Assembly: GCA_945957395.1 (NCBI GenBank)
Contig: CAMFKE010000003.1
Location: forward strand, 62,001 to 126,000
Origin: an uncultured Opitutia bacterium
Lineage (GTDB): Bacteria; Verrucomicrobiota; Verrucomicrobiia; Opitutales; UBA953
Reading direction: 5' to 3'
DNA length: 64,000 bases
The notes beneath the pieces are model-generated. The model did not search any database. It saw nothing but the letters and a program-made list of their open reading frames with translations, and was not told the DNA's origin. Shown here one piece after another: positions 17,379 through 26,130 of the stretch; positions within the stretch are counted from its first letter, which is position 1; every line of letters starts with the position of its first letter. The translations under genes and the position numbers were made by a program.

Positions 17379-18490
17379 CGTCCGCCCCGGCGCGCGGCCT
17401 CGTAGGCGCCGTCGTCGCGGCGCACCACGCGCCCCGCCAGCTCCAGAGACAGCAGGGCCGCATTGACCGCCCCCACGGGAAGCCCCGACTGCTCGGCCAG
17501 CATATCAGGCGTCTGAAAACCGCCGCCGGCAAACAAGGCCAGCACGCGCGCCTCCTCCGGCGTGGCCGGTTCGTCCGCCGACGCCCCCGCGTTGCCGCCG
17601 AAGTCCAGTTCACGCTGGGCCGGAGCGCCGCCGAGTTCCTGCAGGATGTCCGCCGCCCCCGTCACCAGCGTCGCACCCTCCCGGATGAGCGCATGGCAGC
17701 CGCGGCTGGTGGGCTGATCCACACGCCCGGGGAAAGCGCACACGACGCGCCCCATGTCGGCGGCGAAACGCGCGGTGATAAGACTGCCGCCGTCCTCGTC
17801 GGATTCGACCACCACCACCGCCTTGCACAGCCCGGCCACGATGCGGTTGCGCATCGGGAAGGTGCGCCTGTCCGCCGGGCGCCCCAGAGGAAACTCCGAC
17901 AACACCGCGCCCGAACGGGCGATTTCCCGGTAGAGCTCGAGGTTCTCGGGCGGATAAACGATGTCGGCGCCACACCCGAGCACGGCGACCGTGGCGCCAC
18001 CGGCGTCAAGCGCGCCGCGATGTGCCTCCGTGTCCACGCCGCGCGCCAGCCCGCTCACCACGCACCACCCGGCAAGCGCGAGCTCGCGCGCCACCTCGCG
18101 TGCGAGGGAGCGCCCGTAAGGCGTCGGCCGGCGCGTGCCGACCAGAGCCACGCAGCGCGCGCCGACCGTGTGCGGCCCGAGCGAATACAGGCCGATGGGC
18201 GGGTCGTAGATCTCCTTCAACAGCGAAGGATACGCCTCGTCCTCCGGGATCAGAAAGCGCATGCCGCGTTCCGCCAGGCGCTCCGCCTCCGGACCGGGGT
18301 CGAAATGCCTACGCCAGGCGCGAACGGTGTCCGCCATGACCGGCCCGACGCCCTTCACGCCCATAAGCCCCTCCCGCGAAGCCTCGAGGACCGACTCGGG
18401 CGTGCCGAAGGCGTCGAGCATGCGGCGAAGCGAAACCGGCCCGACATTGGGAAGGGCGTTCAATATGAGCCTGGCTCGTCGTGAATCCAT
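17375..18490 (-). CDS. dprA: DNA processing protein DprA/Smf
   Basis: Binds incoming single-stranded DNA and loads RecA during transformation. It is also present in many bacteria not known to be competent. 371 residues from the ATG at 18490 (MDSRRARL). N-terminal helix-hairpin-helix/SAM-like region (NALPNVGPVSLRRMLDAFG, GVKGVGPVMADTV), then the Rossmann-like core with VALVGTRRPTPYGRSLAREV, SGLARGVDTEAHRGAL, AVLGCGADIVYPPEN and SLITARFAADMGR. A C-terminal winged-helix DML1-like domain is present (about 310-370). Together with comF in this window it hints at natural transformation. It is convergent with murI. Confidence 0.95.
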   Translation of the reverse strand: MDSRRARLILNALPNVGPVSLRRMLDAFGTPESVLEASREGLMGVKGVGPVMADTVRAWRRHFDPGPEAERLAERGMRFLIPEDEAYPSLLKEIYDPPIGLYSLGPHTVGARCVALVGTRRPTPYGRSLAREVARELALAGWCVVSGLARGVDTEAHRGALDAGGATVAVLGCGADIVYPPENLELYREIARSGAVLSEFPLGRPADRRTFPMRNRIVAGLCKAVVVVESDEDGGSLITARFAADMGRVVCAFPGRVDQPTSRGCHALIREGATLVTGAADILQELGGAPAQRELDFGGNAGASADEPATPEEARVLALFAGGGFQTPDMLAEQSGLPVGAVNAALLSLELAGRVVRRDDGAYEAARRGGR

Positions 18491-18580
18491 GGATACAATT
18501 TTCCCGCCATCATGGCGTACGGGCGACCTTTGTTCAGACAAATCCCCTCGGGACGGGCGTTTTACCCGGCCGCGACCGCC

Positions 18581-20122
18581 TCACCCGCGAAGGAACTCGC
18601 CGATTCCGTCGAGGAGGTCGGTCGTTCTCAGCGGGAGCGCGCCCCGGCGCGACGCCACGGCGTCGGCGGCGGCGCCATGCAAGGCGACGGACTGAGCCAC
18701 CTCGGCGAGCCCGGCGCCGGGCTTCGCGGCGAGGGCGGCCCCGACCATGCCGGCGAGCAGGTCGCCCGAACCTCCGCGCGCCAGCGCCGGCCCTCCGTGC
18801 GGAATGAAAACGCCGCGCTCGCCATCGGCCACGCGCGTGCCCGGCCCTTTATGAACGACGATGGCTCGGGCCTCCCGCGCGTACTCATTCAACACCCCGA
18901 AACCGTCGCCGGCATCCCGTCCGCAGATGCGCAAAAACTCCCCGGCGTGAGGCGTGAGCACGACCGGGCCGCTGCCCGCAGGCCGCGCCTTCACCCCGGC
19001 AAGGACCTCGGGGCGAAGCGCATCCGCATCGACGACCACCGGCAGCGCCGTTTGCGCAAGCAGATCGGTCACAAGCGCCAGCGCGCCCTCCGAAGCGCCC
19101 AGACCGGATCCGCACACAAGGGCATCCGCCCGCGACAGGCGCTCCAGCGCGATCGGCAGAGCATCCTGCGAAAGGGAGCCGTCGGCCGACTCCGGAAGCG
19201 GCACCCACATCGCCTCGGGCGCCGCGGCGGCGAAGGCCGCATGCACCGATTCGGGACAGAACGCGGTGACCAAGCCCGCTCCCGAACGAAGGGCGCCGAG
19301 CACATTCAACATCAGCGCCCCGGGCATCCGGCGGCTGCCCCCCAGCACGGCGACATGCCCGTAATCACGCTTGTCGCTTGTTGCGGGCCGAAGCCCGCCC
19401 AACGTCCGCATCGCCTGCGGCGACGGCACGGCGATGCGCGACGCGGGAGCGAGCCTGTCGAAAAAGCCGATGTCGGCGTAGCGAATGCGCCCGGCCGCCG
19501 CTCGCACCGCCGGCTGCGCGACAAGCGGGGCCTTCACGACGCCCGTGGCCACCGTGAGGTGGGCGGAAAACAGGAGCGAATCGGACGCGTCGCCCGCACC
19601 GGACGGCAGGTCCACGGCGACGCGCACCGCGTCCTCGCAGGAATTCGCCGCAAGGATAAGGGCGCTCATGGCGGGCGACAGTGGCGGGCGGAATCCGGAA
19701 CCCGTCAGGCCGTCGAGCACGAGGCACGGAACGCCGGCGGGAGTCGCGGGAAAATCCTGACCGACATGCACGCGCACACCGACCAGCGACTCCAGGCGGG
19801 CCAGCGCCCATGCCGCCTCGGCGCACAGCGTCTCGCGCGGCGAGCTCAGACAAACCCGGCATTGCGCGCCCGGTCCAAGCAGCTCATGGGCCGCGAGCAA
19901 GGCGTCGCCGGCGTTGCGGCCGGTCCCGCAGAGCACGACCACGAAATCCGGGCGCAGGGCGCCCTCGGCGAGCAGCGCGCGAGTCTCCCTCGCCACGCCC
20001 GAGGCGGCTCTCGACATCGCCTCGCGCACGGTGAGGCCGGAATCGGCGCCTTGGAAGAAACCGTGCTCGAACCCGCGCGCCTCGGCGCAGGTCATGACCG
20101 GATGCAGGGCGGAGGGGCTCAT
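18581..20122 (-). CDS. nnr: Bifunctional NAD(P)H-hydrate epimerase/dehydratase
   Basis: Metabolite-repair enzyme that epimerises and then dehydrates damaged NAD(P)H hydrates using ADP or ATP. 513 residues, the full two-domain YjeF form. The N-terminal epimerase domain (about 1-215) has VVLCGTGRNAGDALLAAHEL. The C-terminal ribokinase-like dehydratase (about 230-510) has VAVLGGSRRMPGALML, VVLTPHAGEFLRICG, VVHKGPGTRV and GGSGDLLAGMVGA. The nucleotide-binding GRNAGD of the epimerase departs slightly from the usual GxGNNGGDG. It is 12 bases downstream of acpS in a pdxJ-acpS-nnr run, a common bacterial order. Confidence 0.95.
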   Translation of the reverse strand: MSPSALHPVMTCAEARGFEHGFFQGADSGLTVREAMSRAASGVARETRALLAEGALRPDFVVVLCGTGRNAGDALLAAHELLGPGAQCRVCLSSPRETLCAEAAWALARLESLVGVRVHVGQDFPATPAGVPCLVLDGLTGSGFRPPLSPAMSALILAANSCEDAVRVAVDLPSGAGDASDSLLFSAHLTVATGVVKAPLVAQPAVRAAAGRIRYADIGFFDRLAPASRIAVPSPQAMRTLGGLRPATSDKRDYGHVAVLGGSRRMPGALMLNVLGALRSGAGLVTAFCPESVHAAFAAAAPEAMWVPLPESADGSLSQDALPIALERLSRADALVCGSGLGASEGALALVTDLLAQTALPVVVDADALRPEVLAGVKARPAGSGPVVLTPHAGEFLRICGRDAGDGFGVLNEYAREARAIVVHKGPGTRVADGERGVFIPHGGPALARGGSGDLLAGMVGAALAAKPGAGLAEVAQSVALHGAAADAVASRRGALPLRTTDLLDGIGEFLRG

Positions 20123-20134
20123 GGTTTTCGAAAG

Positions 20135-20539
20135 TCAGGACACGAGGACGGCGCAGGCCTGGGCGAGCGAGCCCGTGTGCGTGAGTGAAATCAGGATACG
20201 CGAGGCGCCCCGGGCGCGCAGCAGTTCGGCGCCCTTGGCGTCCAGTTCCACGCGGGGCGCGCCGGCGGAATCGGTCACGACGGAGACGCTTCGCCAGTCG
20301 AGTTCGGCGCCGATGCCGGTGCCGAAAGCCTTGGATACGGCCTCCTTGGCGGCGAAACGCGCGGCGTAGCCGGGCCAGGGGTCGGCGCGTCCGGACATCG
20401 CGGCGCGCTCGGCGTCGGAAAAGACCTTTTCGAGGAAACGGTCGCCGTGGCGTTCGCCGGAGCCGCGAATCCTGGAGATTTCGACGAGGTCGATCCCCAC
20501 GCCAAGCACTCGTCCGGAAAGGGATTCGGGGGGAAGCAT
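20135..20539 (-). CDS. acpS: Holo-[acyl-carrier-protein] synthase
   Basis: Transfers 4'-phosphopantetheine from CoA to apo-ACP, activating fatty-acid synthesis. 134 residues, normal for AcpS. It has GVGIDLVEISRI (metal-binding Asp), RFAAKEAVSKAFGTGIG (catalytic/metal Glu and phosphate site) and ISLTHTGSLAQACAVL (the usual ISxSH region with Thr in place of Ser). It is preceded by a CT-rich leader and sits 57 bases after pdxJ. Confidence 0.95.
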   Translation of the reverse strand: MLPPESLSGRVLGVGIDLVEISRIRGSGERHGDRFLEKVFSDAERAAMSGRADPWPGYAARFAAKEAVSKAFGTGIGAELDWRSVSVVTDSAGAPRVELDAKGAELLRARGASRILISLTHTGSLAQACAVLVS

Positions 20540-20596
20540 GGGAAGGGGTCGGGGAAGGTCGGCGGCGCCGGGCGGCCTCCGACCAAGGAAGCGCGA

Positions 20597-21361
20597 TCAG
20601 GCGACGGGCTGGCGCTGCATGCGCGCCTTCATCGTGCGCACGGCCTCGCCCATGCCGGTGAGCAGGGCGCGCGACAGGATGGAGTGGCCGATGTTAAGCT
20701 CGTGCAGATGGGGCACGGTCAGGATGCCGGCGATATTGTGATAATTGATGCCGTGGCCGGCGTTCACCGTGAGGCCCGACCCGGCGGCGAGATCGGCCGC
20801 GCGGCGAAGGCGGAGCAGTTCGTCCTCGCGACCGGCGCCGTGCCAGGCGTTGGCGTAGGCGCCGGTGTGCAGTTCCACGAGACCGGCGCCGGAATCGGCC
20901 GCCGCGTTGATCTGCCGCAGCTCGGGATCGACAAAGAGGCTGACCTGTATGCCGGCGTCGGTGAGCGCGCGCACCACCTCGACCACGCGGGGGAATCCGC
21001 CGGCGACATCGAGGCCGCCCTCGGTCGTCACCTCTTCGCGGCTTTCGGGAACGAGGCAGACATAGTCGGGCTTCAGGCCGAGCGCGAAATCGACCATGAA
21101 ATCGGTGCACGCCATCTCCAGATTCAAACGGGTGCGGATGCAGGCGCGCAGGCGGCGAATGTCCTCCTCCTGCATGTGCCGGCGGTCTTCGCGCAGATGC
21201 ACCGTGATGCCGTCGGCTCCCGCCTCCTCGGAGAGGAGGGCGACGGCCACGGGATCGGGCTCGATCACGCCGCCGCAGGTGCGGCCGGCGTCGCGATAGC
21301 GGGCTTGGCGAAGGGTGGCGGCGTGGTCGATATTGACGCCGAGAAGCAGGGGCCGGGTCAT
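20597..21361 (-). CDS. pdxJ: Pyridoxine 5'-phosphate synthase
   Basis: Condenses 3-amino-1-hydroxyacetone phosphate with deoxyxylulose phosphate in de novo vitamin B6 synthesis (the DXP-dependent pathway). 254 residues forming a TIM barrel. Signatures: [17 protein letters not shown] (catalytic His and Arg loop), [20 protein letters not shown] (catalytic Glu/His region), [23 protein letters not shown], and [13 protein letters not shown]. It is the first gene of the pdxJ-acpS-nnr run. The PLP supply is consistent with the several PLP enzymes in this window (dapL, MalY type). Confidence 0.97.
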   Translation of the reverse strand: MTRPLLLGVNIDHAATLRQARYRDAGRTCGGVIEPDPVAVALLSEEAGADGITVHLREDRRHMQEEDIRRLRACIRTRLNLEMACTDFMVDFALGLKPDYVCLVPESREEVTTEGGLDVAGGFPRVVEVVRALTDAGIQVSLFVDPELRQINAAADSGAGLVELHTGAYANAWHGAGREDELLRLRRAADLAAGSGLTVNAGHGINYHNIAGILTVPHLHELNIGHSILSRALLTGMGEAVRTMKARMQRQPVA

Positions 21362-21382
21362 GAGCGCAGGTTTTGGACGGGG

Positions 21383-23434
21383 CTATTTCGCGGAGAAAGG
21401 CGCCTTGGTGAAGGTGATTTTGCAGGCGTTATCCTCACCCGAAATGCGCTTGGTGTTGAGCGCGCGGTGCAGGTGGTTGCCGATCTGACGCGGCGATATG
21501 GGCTTCTGCAACAGGTCGAGAATGCCCAGGGGGCGCACATTCTCGGCGGTCCAGGTGCCGCTGAATCCGGAGATGAGCAGCACGGGGAGCTCGCGACGCA
21601 GCGTCAGGAAACGCTTGGCGAGTTCGACGCCATTCAGGCCTGGCATGTTCACATCGGAGAGCAGGAGGTCCACGGACTTGGGATCCTTTTTGAAGGATTC
21701 CAGGGCCTGCATCGGGTCGGTGTAGGTGGTCACGCGATAGCCCAGGCTCTTGAGGACATGCTCGGTGACACCGCAGATGGCGGGCTCGTCGTCGACAAAC
21801 ATGACATGCTGTCCGGAGCCGCGCAGCACCTCGCTCGCGCCGCCGGCGGCGGGTTGAGCCTCGGTGCCGTCCTTGTAGACCGGGATATGGACGCGCAGCG
21901 TGGAGCCGACGCCCTTCTCGGAATTGGCGGTGATGAAGCCGTTGTGGCCGCGCACGATGCCGTGCACCACGGAAAGTCCCAGTCCGGTGCCCTCACCCTT
22001 GGTCTTGGTGGTGAAGAACGGCTCGAAGATGTGCGCCATCGTGTCGGCGTCCATGCCGCAGCCGTTGTCGGCCACGGAAAGCACGACATAGTCGCCGGCC
22101 TTGGCGTCGGGATTGGCGGCGGCCTGGGCCTGGGAGACCGAGGCGGAGTTCACCGCGATCTCGATGCGGCCCATGCGCTCGGGCATCGCCTGGGCGGCGT
22201 TGATGCAAAGGTTCATCAACACCTGGTGCAGCTGCGAGGTGTCGGCCAGCACGAGCGGGGCGTCGAACTGCAGCGAGGTCTCCAGCTGCACGGTGCGCGG
22301 GATGGTCGCACGAATCAGCTTCACGCCGTCCTCGATGCTGTCCTGCAGGCGCAACGGACGCAGCTCCTGCTTCTGCCGGCGGCTGAAAAGCAGAATCTGG
22401 CGGACGAGCTCGGCGGCGCGCTGGCCGGACTGGAGCATGTGCTCCACATAGCGCTCGGCGTCGGCGTTTCCGGCCACTTTCACGCGCAGCAGCTCGGCGT
22501 AGTTGAGGATGACGGAGAGCAGGTTGTTGAAGTCATGGGCGACGCCGCCGGCGAGCGAGCCGAGCGCCTCCATCTTCTGGGACTGGAAAAGCTGGGTCTC
22601 GATGCGGTGTCTGGCGTCCTCGGCCTTGCGGCGTTCGGTCACATCGCGAAGGCAGACCACATGGCCGACGCAACGCCCGTCGTCCCACTGGGGCACCACG
22701 AAGGCCTCGACGCTGCGCCCGTCCTTGAATTCCAAAGAATGGAAACCCTCCTTGGGCGTGGGCGACTGCGCGCGTTCGCAGAGGTGGTTGGCGATGACGG
22801 CGAACTCGGCGGAATTGACCAGACGGCCGACGAGGTCGTCCAGCACGGGCCTCGCGTCGCCCTCCTCGACCACACGCTCGGGCACGCCGGCGACGGCCGG
22901 GAACTTCTTGTTGGAAATGGTGATGCGGCTGTCGGCGCCCACGGCCATGACGCCGTCGGCGGTGGACTCCAGGGTGGCGCGAAGCAGGGAAATGGTGTGG
23001 CGAAGGCTGTCGTCGCTTTCGCGCAGGGCCGCTTCGGCGCGGCGGCGCTCACGACGCACGCTGGCCTCGCGTATCTCGCGCTCGATGGCGGGGCCCAGTC
23101 GGGCAAGGTTGCCCTTGAGGATGTAGTCGCTGGCGCCCATCTTCATGGCCTTGACGGCCACATCCTCGCCGACCGTCCCGGAGACGAGGATGAAGGGGAT
23201 GTCGAGCTTGCTCTCCAACAGGATCTCCAGCGCCTGGATACCCGAGAACCCCGGCAGGGAGTAATCGGCCACGACGATGTCCCACACATCGCGGGTGAGC
23301 GCGTCGCGGAACTGCTCGGGAGTCTCGACACGCTCGAATTCGGCGGCGATTCCGGCACGACGGATCTCCCGTTCGATGAGGAGGAAGTCATCCTCGCAGT
23401 CTTCGGCGTTCAGGATGCGAATGGTGCGGTTCAT
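21383..23434 (-). CDS. Soluble hybrid histidine kinase (REC-PAS-HisKA-HATPase-REC)
   Basis: 683 residues with no signal peptide or membrane segment, so it senses something cytoplasmic or works as a relay hub. Order: receiver domain about 1-120 (phospho-Asp in VVADYSLPGF, Lys in YILKGN), PAS-like sensor about 140-265, HisKA about 285-350 (phospho-His in GGVAHDFNNLLS), HATPase about 390-510 (VADNGCGMD, FFTTKTKGEGTGLGLSVV), and a second receiver about 545-665 (VDDEP, LLSDVNMPG, LLQKPIS). The N-terminal receiver means it is itself a phosphorylation target. The gene directly upstream on the same strand is another soluble kinase and a plausible phosphodonor or partner. No DNA-binding output is nearby. 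Confidence 0.93.
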   Translation of the reverse strand: MNRTIRILNAEDCEDDFLLIEREIRRAGIAAEFERVETPEQFRDALTRDVWDIVVADYSLPGFSGIQALEILLESKLDIPFILVSGTVGEDVAVKAMKMGASDYILKGNLARLGPAIEREIREASVRRERRRAEAALRESDDSLRHTISLLRATLESTADGVMAVGADSRITISNKKFPAVAGVPERVVEEGDARPVLDDLVGRLVNSAEFAVIANHLCERAQSPTPKEGFHSLEFKDGRSVEAFVVPQWDDGRCVGHVVCLRDVTERRKAEDARHRIETQLFQSQKMEALGSLAGGVAHDFNNLLSVILNYAELLRVKVAGNADAERYVEHMLQSGQRAAELVRQILLFSRRQKQELRPLRLQDSIEDGVKLIRATIPRTVQLETSLQFDAPLVLADTSQLHQVLMNLCINAAQAMPERMGRIEIAVNSASVSQAQAAANPDAKAGDYVVLSVADNGCGMDADTMAHIFEPFFTTKTKGEGTGLGLSVVHGIVRGHNGFITANSEKGVGSTLRVHIPVYKDGTEAQPAAGGASEVLRGSGQHVMFVDDEPAICGVTEHVLKSLGYRVTTYTDPMQALESFKKDPKSVDLLLSDVNMPGLNGVELAKRFLTLRRELPVLLISGFSGTWTAENVRPLGILDLLQKPISPRQIGNHLHRALNTKRISGEDNACKITFTKAPFSAK

Positions 23435-23582
23435 AGGGCCAATGTATTCGGGTTGATTGAAAGGGATGCGGCAAGCCGAGTGTGCAGTTTACTCATTAAA
23501 CCCGGCCCGCCCGCCGACGCGAATTTATTCCCAACCGCGGAGCACGCCGGACGGCGCGCGCGAGGAAGGCGGCTTACGCGGT

Positions 23583-24332
23583 CTATCTCGCGGAGCCGTC
23601 AGGCAGGATGCAGGTGAACTCAGCCCCCTCGCCGGGCTTTGAACGCGCCTCGACTTCGCCCCCCATCACCCGGGCGGCGCGCCGCGCGAGCGCCAGCCCG
23701 ACGCCGTTGCCGGGCTGCTTTTCCCGGTCGTGAAAGCACTGGAAAAGCCCGAAGAGCCTTTCGCCCGCGAGTTCCGAGTCGAAGCCGATGCCGTTGTCGC
23801 GAACGCGAACGGCGAAACGCCCGGGAGGCGCGCCGGCGCGCCCGACGCCGATGCGGGCGCCGGACACCCCGCGCGTGTACTTCCAAGCGTTGCCGATCAG
23901 CTCGTGAAGGACGACGCGAACCAGCGCGCGGTCGCCGGCCAGTTCCATGCCCGGCTCCACGTCGACCTCCACCTCGTGAGGAGGCGTGTTCTCGCGCAGG
24001 CCGCAGACGATGTCGCGCGCCATGTGCGAGAGGTCGACGCGGCCGGACTCCGGAGGCTTCACGGTGATGCGGGAAAGTCGCAGAATGCCATCGAGCATCT
24101 GGTCCATGCGCGCTGCGGCCGCCCGGATGCGCCGCACATGGTCGAGGCCGGCCCCCTCCAGCACCTTCGCATAGTCCTCCTGCAAGGCCAGGGAGAAGCC
24201 GTTGATGACCCGCAGCGGCGCGCGCACATCATGCGATATCGAATGGAGCAGCGCGTGCAGCTCCCGCTCGGCCACCTCAAGCCGGCGGGCGAGCTCGGCG
24301 TCGTGATTTTCCTGAGAATCGGGGTCGGGCAT
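23583..24332 (-). CDS. Short soluble sensor histidine kinase core
   Basis: 249 residues from the ATG at 24332. It has only a short N-terminal helix, HisKA with the phospho-His at about residue 34 (LHSISHDVRAPLR), and HATPase (LHELIGNAWKYTR, VRDNGIGFD, GNGVGLALARRAARVMGG). The HisKA/HATPase resemble the phytochrome-like group, in which a photosensory or GAF module is normally fused upstream. Here that module is absent, so input must come from a partner protein. It lies upstream of the hybrid kinase gene with a 148-base gap and the same orientation. Confidence 0.85.
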   Translation of the reverse strand: MPDPDSQENHDAELARRLEVAERELHALLHSISHDVRAPLRVINGFSLALQEDYAKVLEGAGLDHVRRIRAAAARMDQMLDGILRLSRITVKPPESGRVDLSHMARDIVCGLRENTPPHEVEVDVEPGMELAGDRALVRVVLHELIGNAWKYTRGVSGARIGVGRAGAPPGRFAVRVRDNGIGFDSELAGERLFGLFQCFHDREKQPGNGVGLALARRAARVMGGEVEARSKPGEGAEFTCILPDGSAR

Positions 24333-24527
24333 GGGGAAGTTTGCGGAATGCGAAAAAGAGTCGGGATGAATCGGGGCGATTTGGGAAGGCCACGCTAGGT
24401 TTGCAAAACACGGGAACCAAGCGATTTGAACGCGCCAAGGCGCGCCCCGGCGTTTTTCACGCAAAGCCGACAAAAAAACCGGTTGACACCCGGCCGACAA
24501 ACCGCCTTTCTGCGCCCCCTCACCAGC

Positions 24528-24603
24528 GGCCGGATAGCTCAGTTGGTAGAGCAGGGGACTGAAAATCCCCGTGTCGTTGGTTCGATTCCGACTCCGGCCA
24601 CCA
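24528..24603 (+). tRNA. tRNA-Phe (anticodon GAA)
   Basis: 76 nt with CCA encoded. Acceptor GGCCGGA (24528-24534) pairs perfectly with TCCGGCC (24593-24599). The D-arm is GCTC/GAGC. The anticodon stem GGGGA/TCCCC encloses loop CTGAAAA, giving anticodon GAA. The T-arm is GTTGG/CCGAC with loop TTCGATT. A perfect TTGACA lies at 24483-24488 upstream, but the matching -10 (CTTTCT) is poor. Confidence 0.98.
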
Positions 24604-24609
24604 TTTTCA

Positions 24610-24650
24610 AAGAACCCGCATCAAGGCTGAAAAGCGCGATGCGGGTTCTT
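24610..24650 (+). terminator. Hairpin terminator after tRNA-Phe
   Basis: 12-bp perfect stem AAGAACCCGCAT (24610-24621) / ATGCGGGTTCTT (24639-24650) with a 17-base loop, followed by CGTTTC. Confidence 0.75.
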
Positions 24651-24727
24651 CGTTTCAACGCGCCCGGGGGAACCGCGCCGCTTTTGGGATTCCGGAACGG
24701 GACGCTCCCGCCAAGGATGCGCGCACC

Positions 24728-25711
24728 ATGCCCGACCTGATTCGACTGCGCGTCAAGGACCTCAAAACGCTCGAGAGCGGCGTCGCCTTCGACGGCGTCT
24801 TCCTGCTCAAGAAGAAGGCCGTGAAGACGGCGAAGAACGGCAACCCGTTCATGATGGCCGAATTCGGCGACCGATCCGGCTCCTTCTCCGCCACCCTGTT
24901 CGGCGACAGCGCCGCCTACGGCGCGGTGGACGCCATGCTGGAGGGCGCCCCGGTCCGCCTGGAAGGCCGCTCGGACCGCTACAACGACAAGTTCAGCCCG
25001 AAGCTTTTCGGCGCCTACCCCATCGACCCGTCCGAGCCCGGCTACGCGGAATCGCTCGACGGCCTCGTGGAGTCGTGCCCGGAGGACGCCGAGGCGCTGT
25101 GGGCGGAGTTTCTCACGCACATCGAGGCCATCCCGCACGCCGGGCTGCGCGCCACCGTGCAGGACGCGTTCGCCGAGGTCGGCGAAGTGTTCCGCACCTC
25201 GTCGGCGGCGGTCGCCATGCACCACGCCTACCGCAACGGCCTGCTCGAGCACACCGTGCACATGGCGCGCGCCGGCCGCGCGCTGCTGCCGCTGTACCCG
25301 GAGGTGGACCCGTCGCTGGCGCTCGCCGGCATCCTGCTCCACGACACCGGGAAAATCGTGGAATACACGCAGGGGCTCGCCACCAAGCGCACCCGCACGG
25401 GCATCCTGCAGGGCCATGTCGTCCTGGGCTACGCGCTCGTGCGCAAGCACGGCCTGCGCCGCAAGCTCGACCCGCTGCTGCTGGAGCGCCTCGAACACAT
25501 CATCCTCTCGCACCAGGGCGAACTCGAGTGGGGCGCCGCCGCCATGGCCGCCACGCCCGAGGCCGTGTTCGTCTCCCAGGTGGACAACCTGGACGCCAAG
25601 ATGGGCATGGTGCAAAAGGCGCTGCGCGACGCCGCCGAGGGCGCGGAGTTCTCCGACTTCATCCCGGGCCTGAAGGCGCCCATGCTGCTCACGCCCCCGC
25701 CCGTCGCCTGA
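24728..25711 (+). CDS. YhaM-type 3'-5' exoribonuclease (OB fold + HD domain)
   Basis: 327 residues. The N-terminal OB-fold nucleic-acid binding domain is at about 5-95 (LLKKKAVKTAKNGNPFMMAEFGDRSG). The HD metal-dependent domain is at about 155-300, with HHAYRNGLLEHTV, the HD pair in GILLHDTGKIVEYT, the second His in LEHIILSHQG and the final Asp in VSQVDNLDAKMG. This domain order and length match YhaM/CBF1, which degrades short RNA or DNA from the 3' end. It begins soon after tRNA-Phe but behind its terminator. A weak AAGGA ribosome site precedes the ATG, unlike most heads of operons here. Confidence 0.9.
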   Translation: MPDLIRLRVKDLKTLESGVAFDGVFLLKKKAVKTAKNGNPFMMAEFGDRSGSFSATLFGDSAAYGAVDAMLEGAPVRLEGRSDRYNDKFSPKLFGAYPIDPSEPGYAESLDGLVESCPEDAEALWAEFLTHIEAIPHAGLRATVQDAFAEVGEVFRTSSAAVAMHHAYRNGLLEHTVHMARAGRALLPLYPEVDPSLALAGILLHDTGKIVEYTQGLATKRTRTGILQGHVVLGYALVRKHGLRRKLDPLLLERLEHIILSHQGELEWGAAAMAATPEAVFVSQVDNLDAKMGMVQKALRDAAEGAEFSDFIPGLKAPMLLTPPPVA

Positions 25712-25837
25712 ATCGCGAAAAAGGCCCGCTGCGGAAAAACCGCCGGCGCGGTTTACCCCGGCGGCCGTTTGGACTATGTTGCAGGTGGCGACGGTGAATC
25801 ACGCCGGCGCCCAAGGTACCTCAAAATCCCTGCAGTC

Positions 25838-26017
25838 ATGAAAACCAAGATTCTCCAACACCATGCCGGACGCGCCGTCGGGGACGGCCACGAATTCCGG
25901 CACGGCAACAGCGAAGCGCGCACGCGGCCCATGATCCGCGACTCGCGCCACCAGGCGCACCCGCGCGGCGGCAACCACCGCAGCCAGACGGGCCGCGTCG
26001 GCAACCCCAAGGGCTAG
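25838..26017 (+). CDS. Small basic His/Arg-rich protein, unknown
   Basis: 59 residues, very basic and His-rich, with no Cys and no hydrophobic stretch. The C-terminal half (GGNHRSQTGRVGNPKG) looks disordered. It is supported as a gene by strongly G/C-biased third codon positions, an ATG start, a stop followed 37 bases later by a strong terminator, and no competing gene. It might bind nucleic acid. I do not recognise it. Confidence 0.5.
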   Translation: MKTKILQHHAGRAVGDGHEFRHGNSEARTRPMIRDSRHQAHPRGGNHRSQTGRVGNPKG

Positions 26018-26054
26018 GGCCGACAGGCTGAAAAGCCATCGGCGCTCAAACGAC

Positions 26055-26092
26055 AAGGCCGTCCGAAAACCCGGACGGCCTTGCGCTTTTTT
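26055..26092 (+). terminator. Rho-independent terminator
   Basis: 11-bp stem AAGGCCGTCCG (26055-26065) / CGGACGGCCTT (26072-26082), loop AAAACC, then GCGCTTTTTT. It separates the small basic gene from the convergent malic enzyme. Confidence 0.88.
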
Positions 26093-26130
26093 GGAAAATC
26101 GCGCCCGCCGGCGGCGGACGGAAACCTTTT

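Noticed and set aside
20447-23617. 1056-codon plus-strand open frame opposite pdxJ and the hybrid kinase
   Set aside because: Antisense shadow. The minus-strand genes carry all conserved motifs.
24483-24511. Consensus promoter for tRNA-Phe
   Set aside because: TTGACA is perfect, but the hexamer 17 bases later (CTTTCT) is too poor to call.
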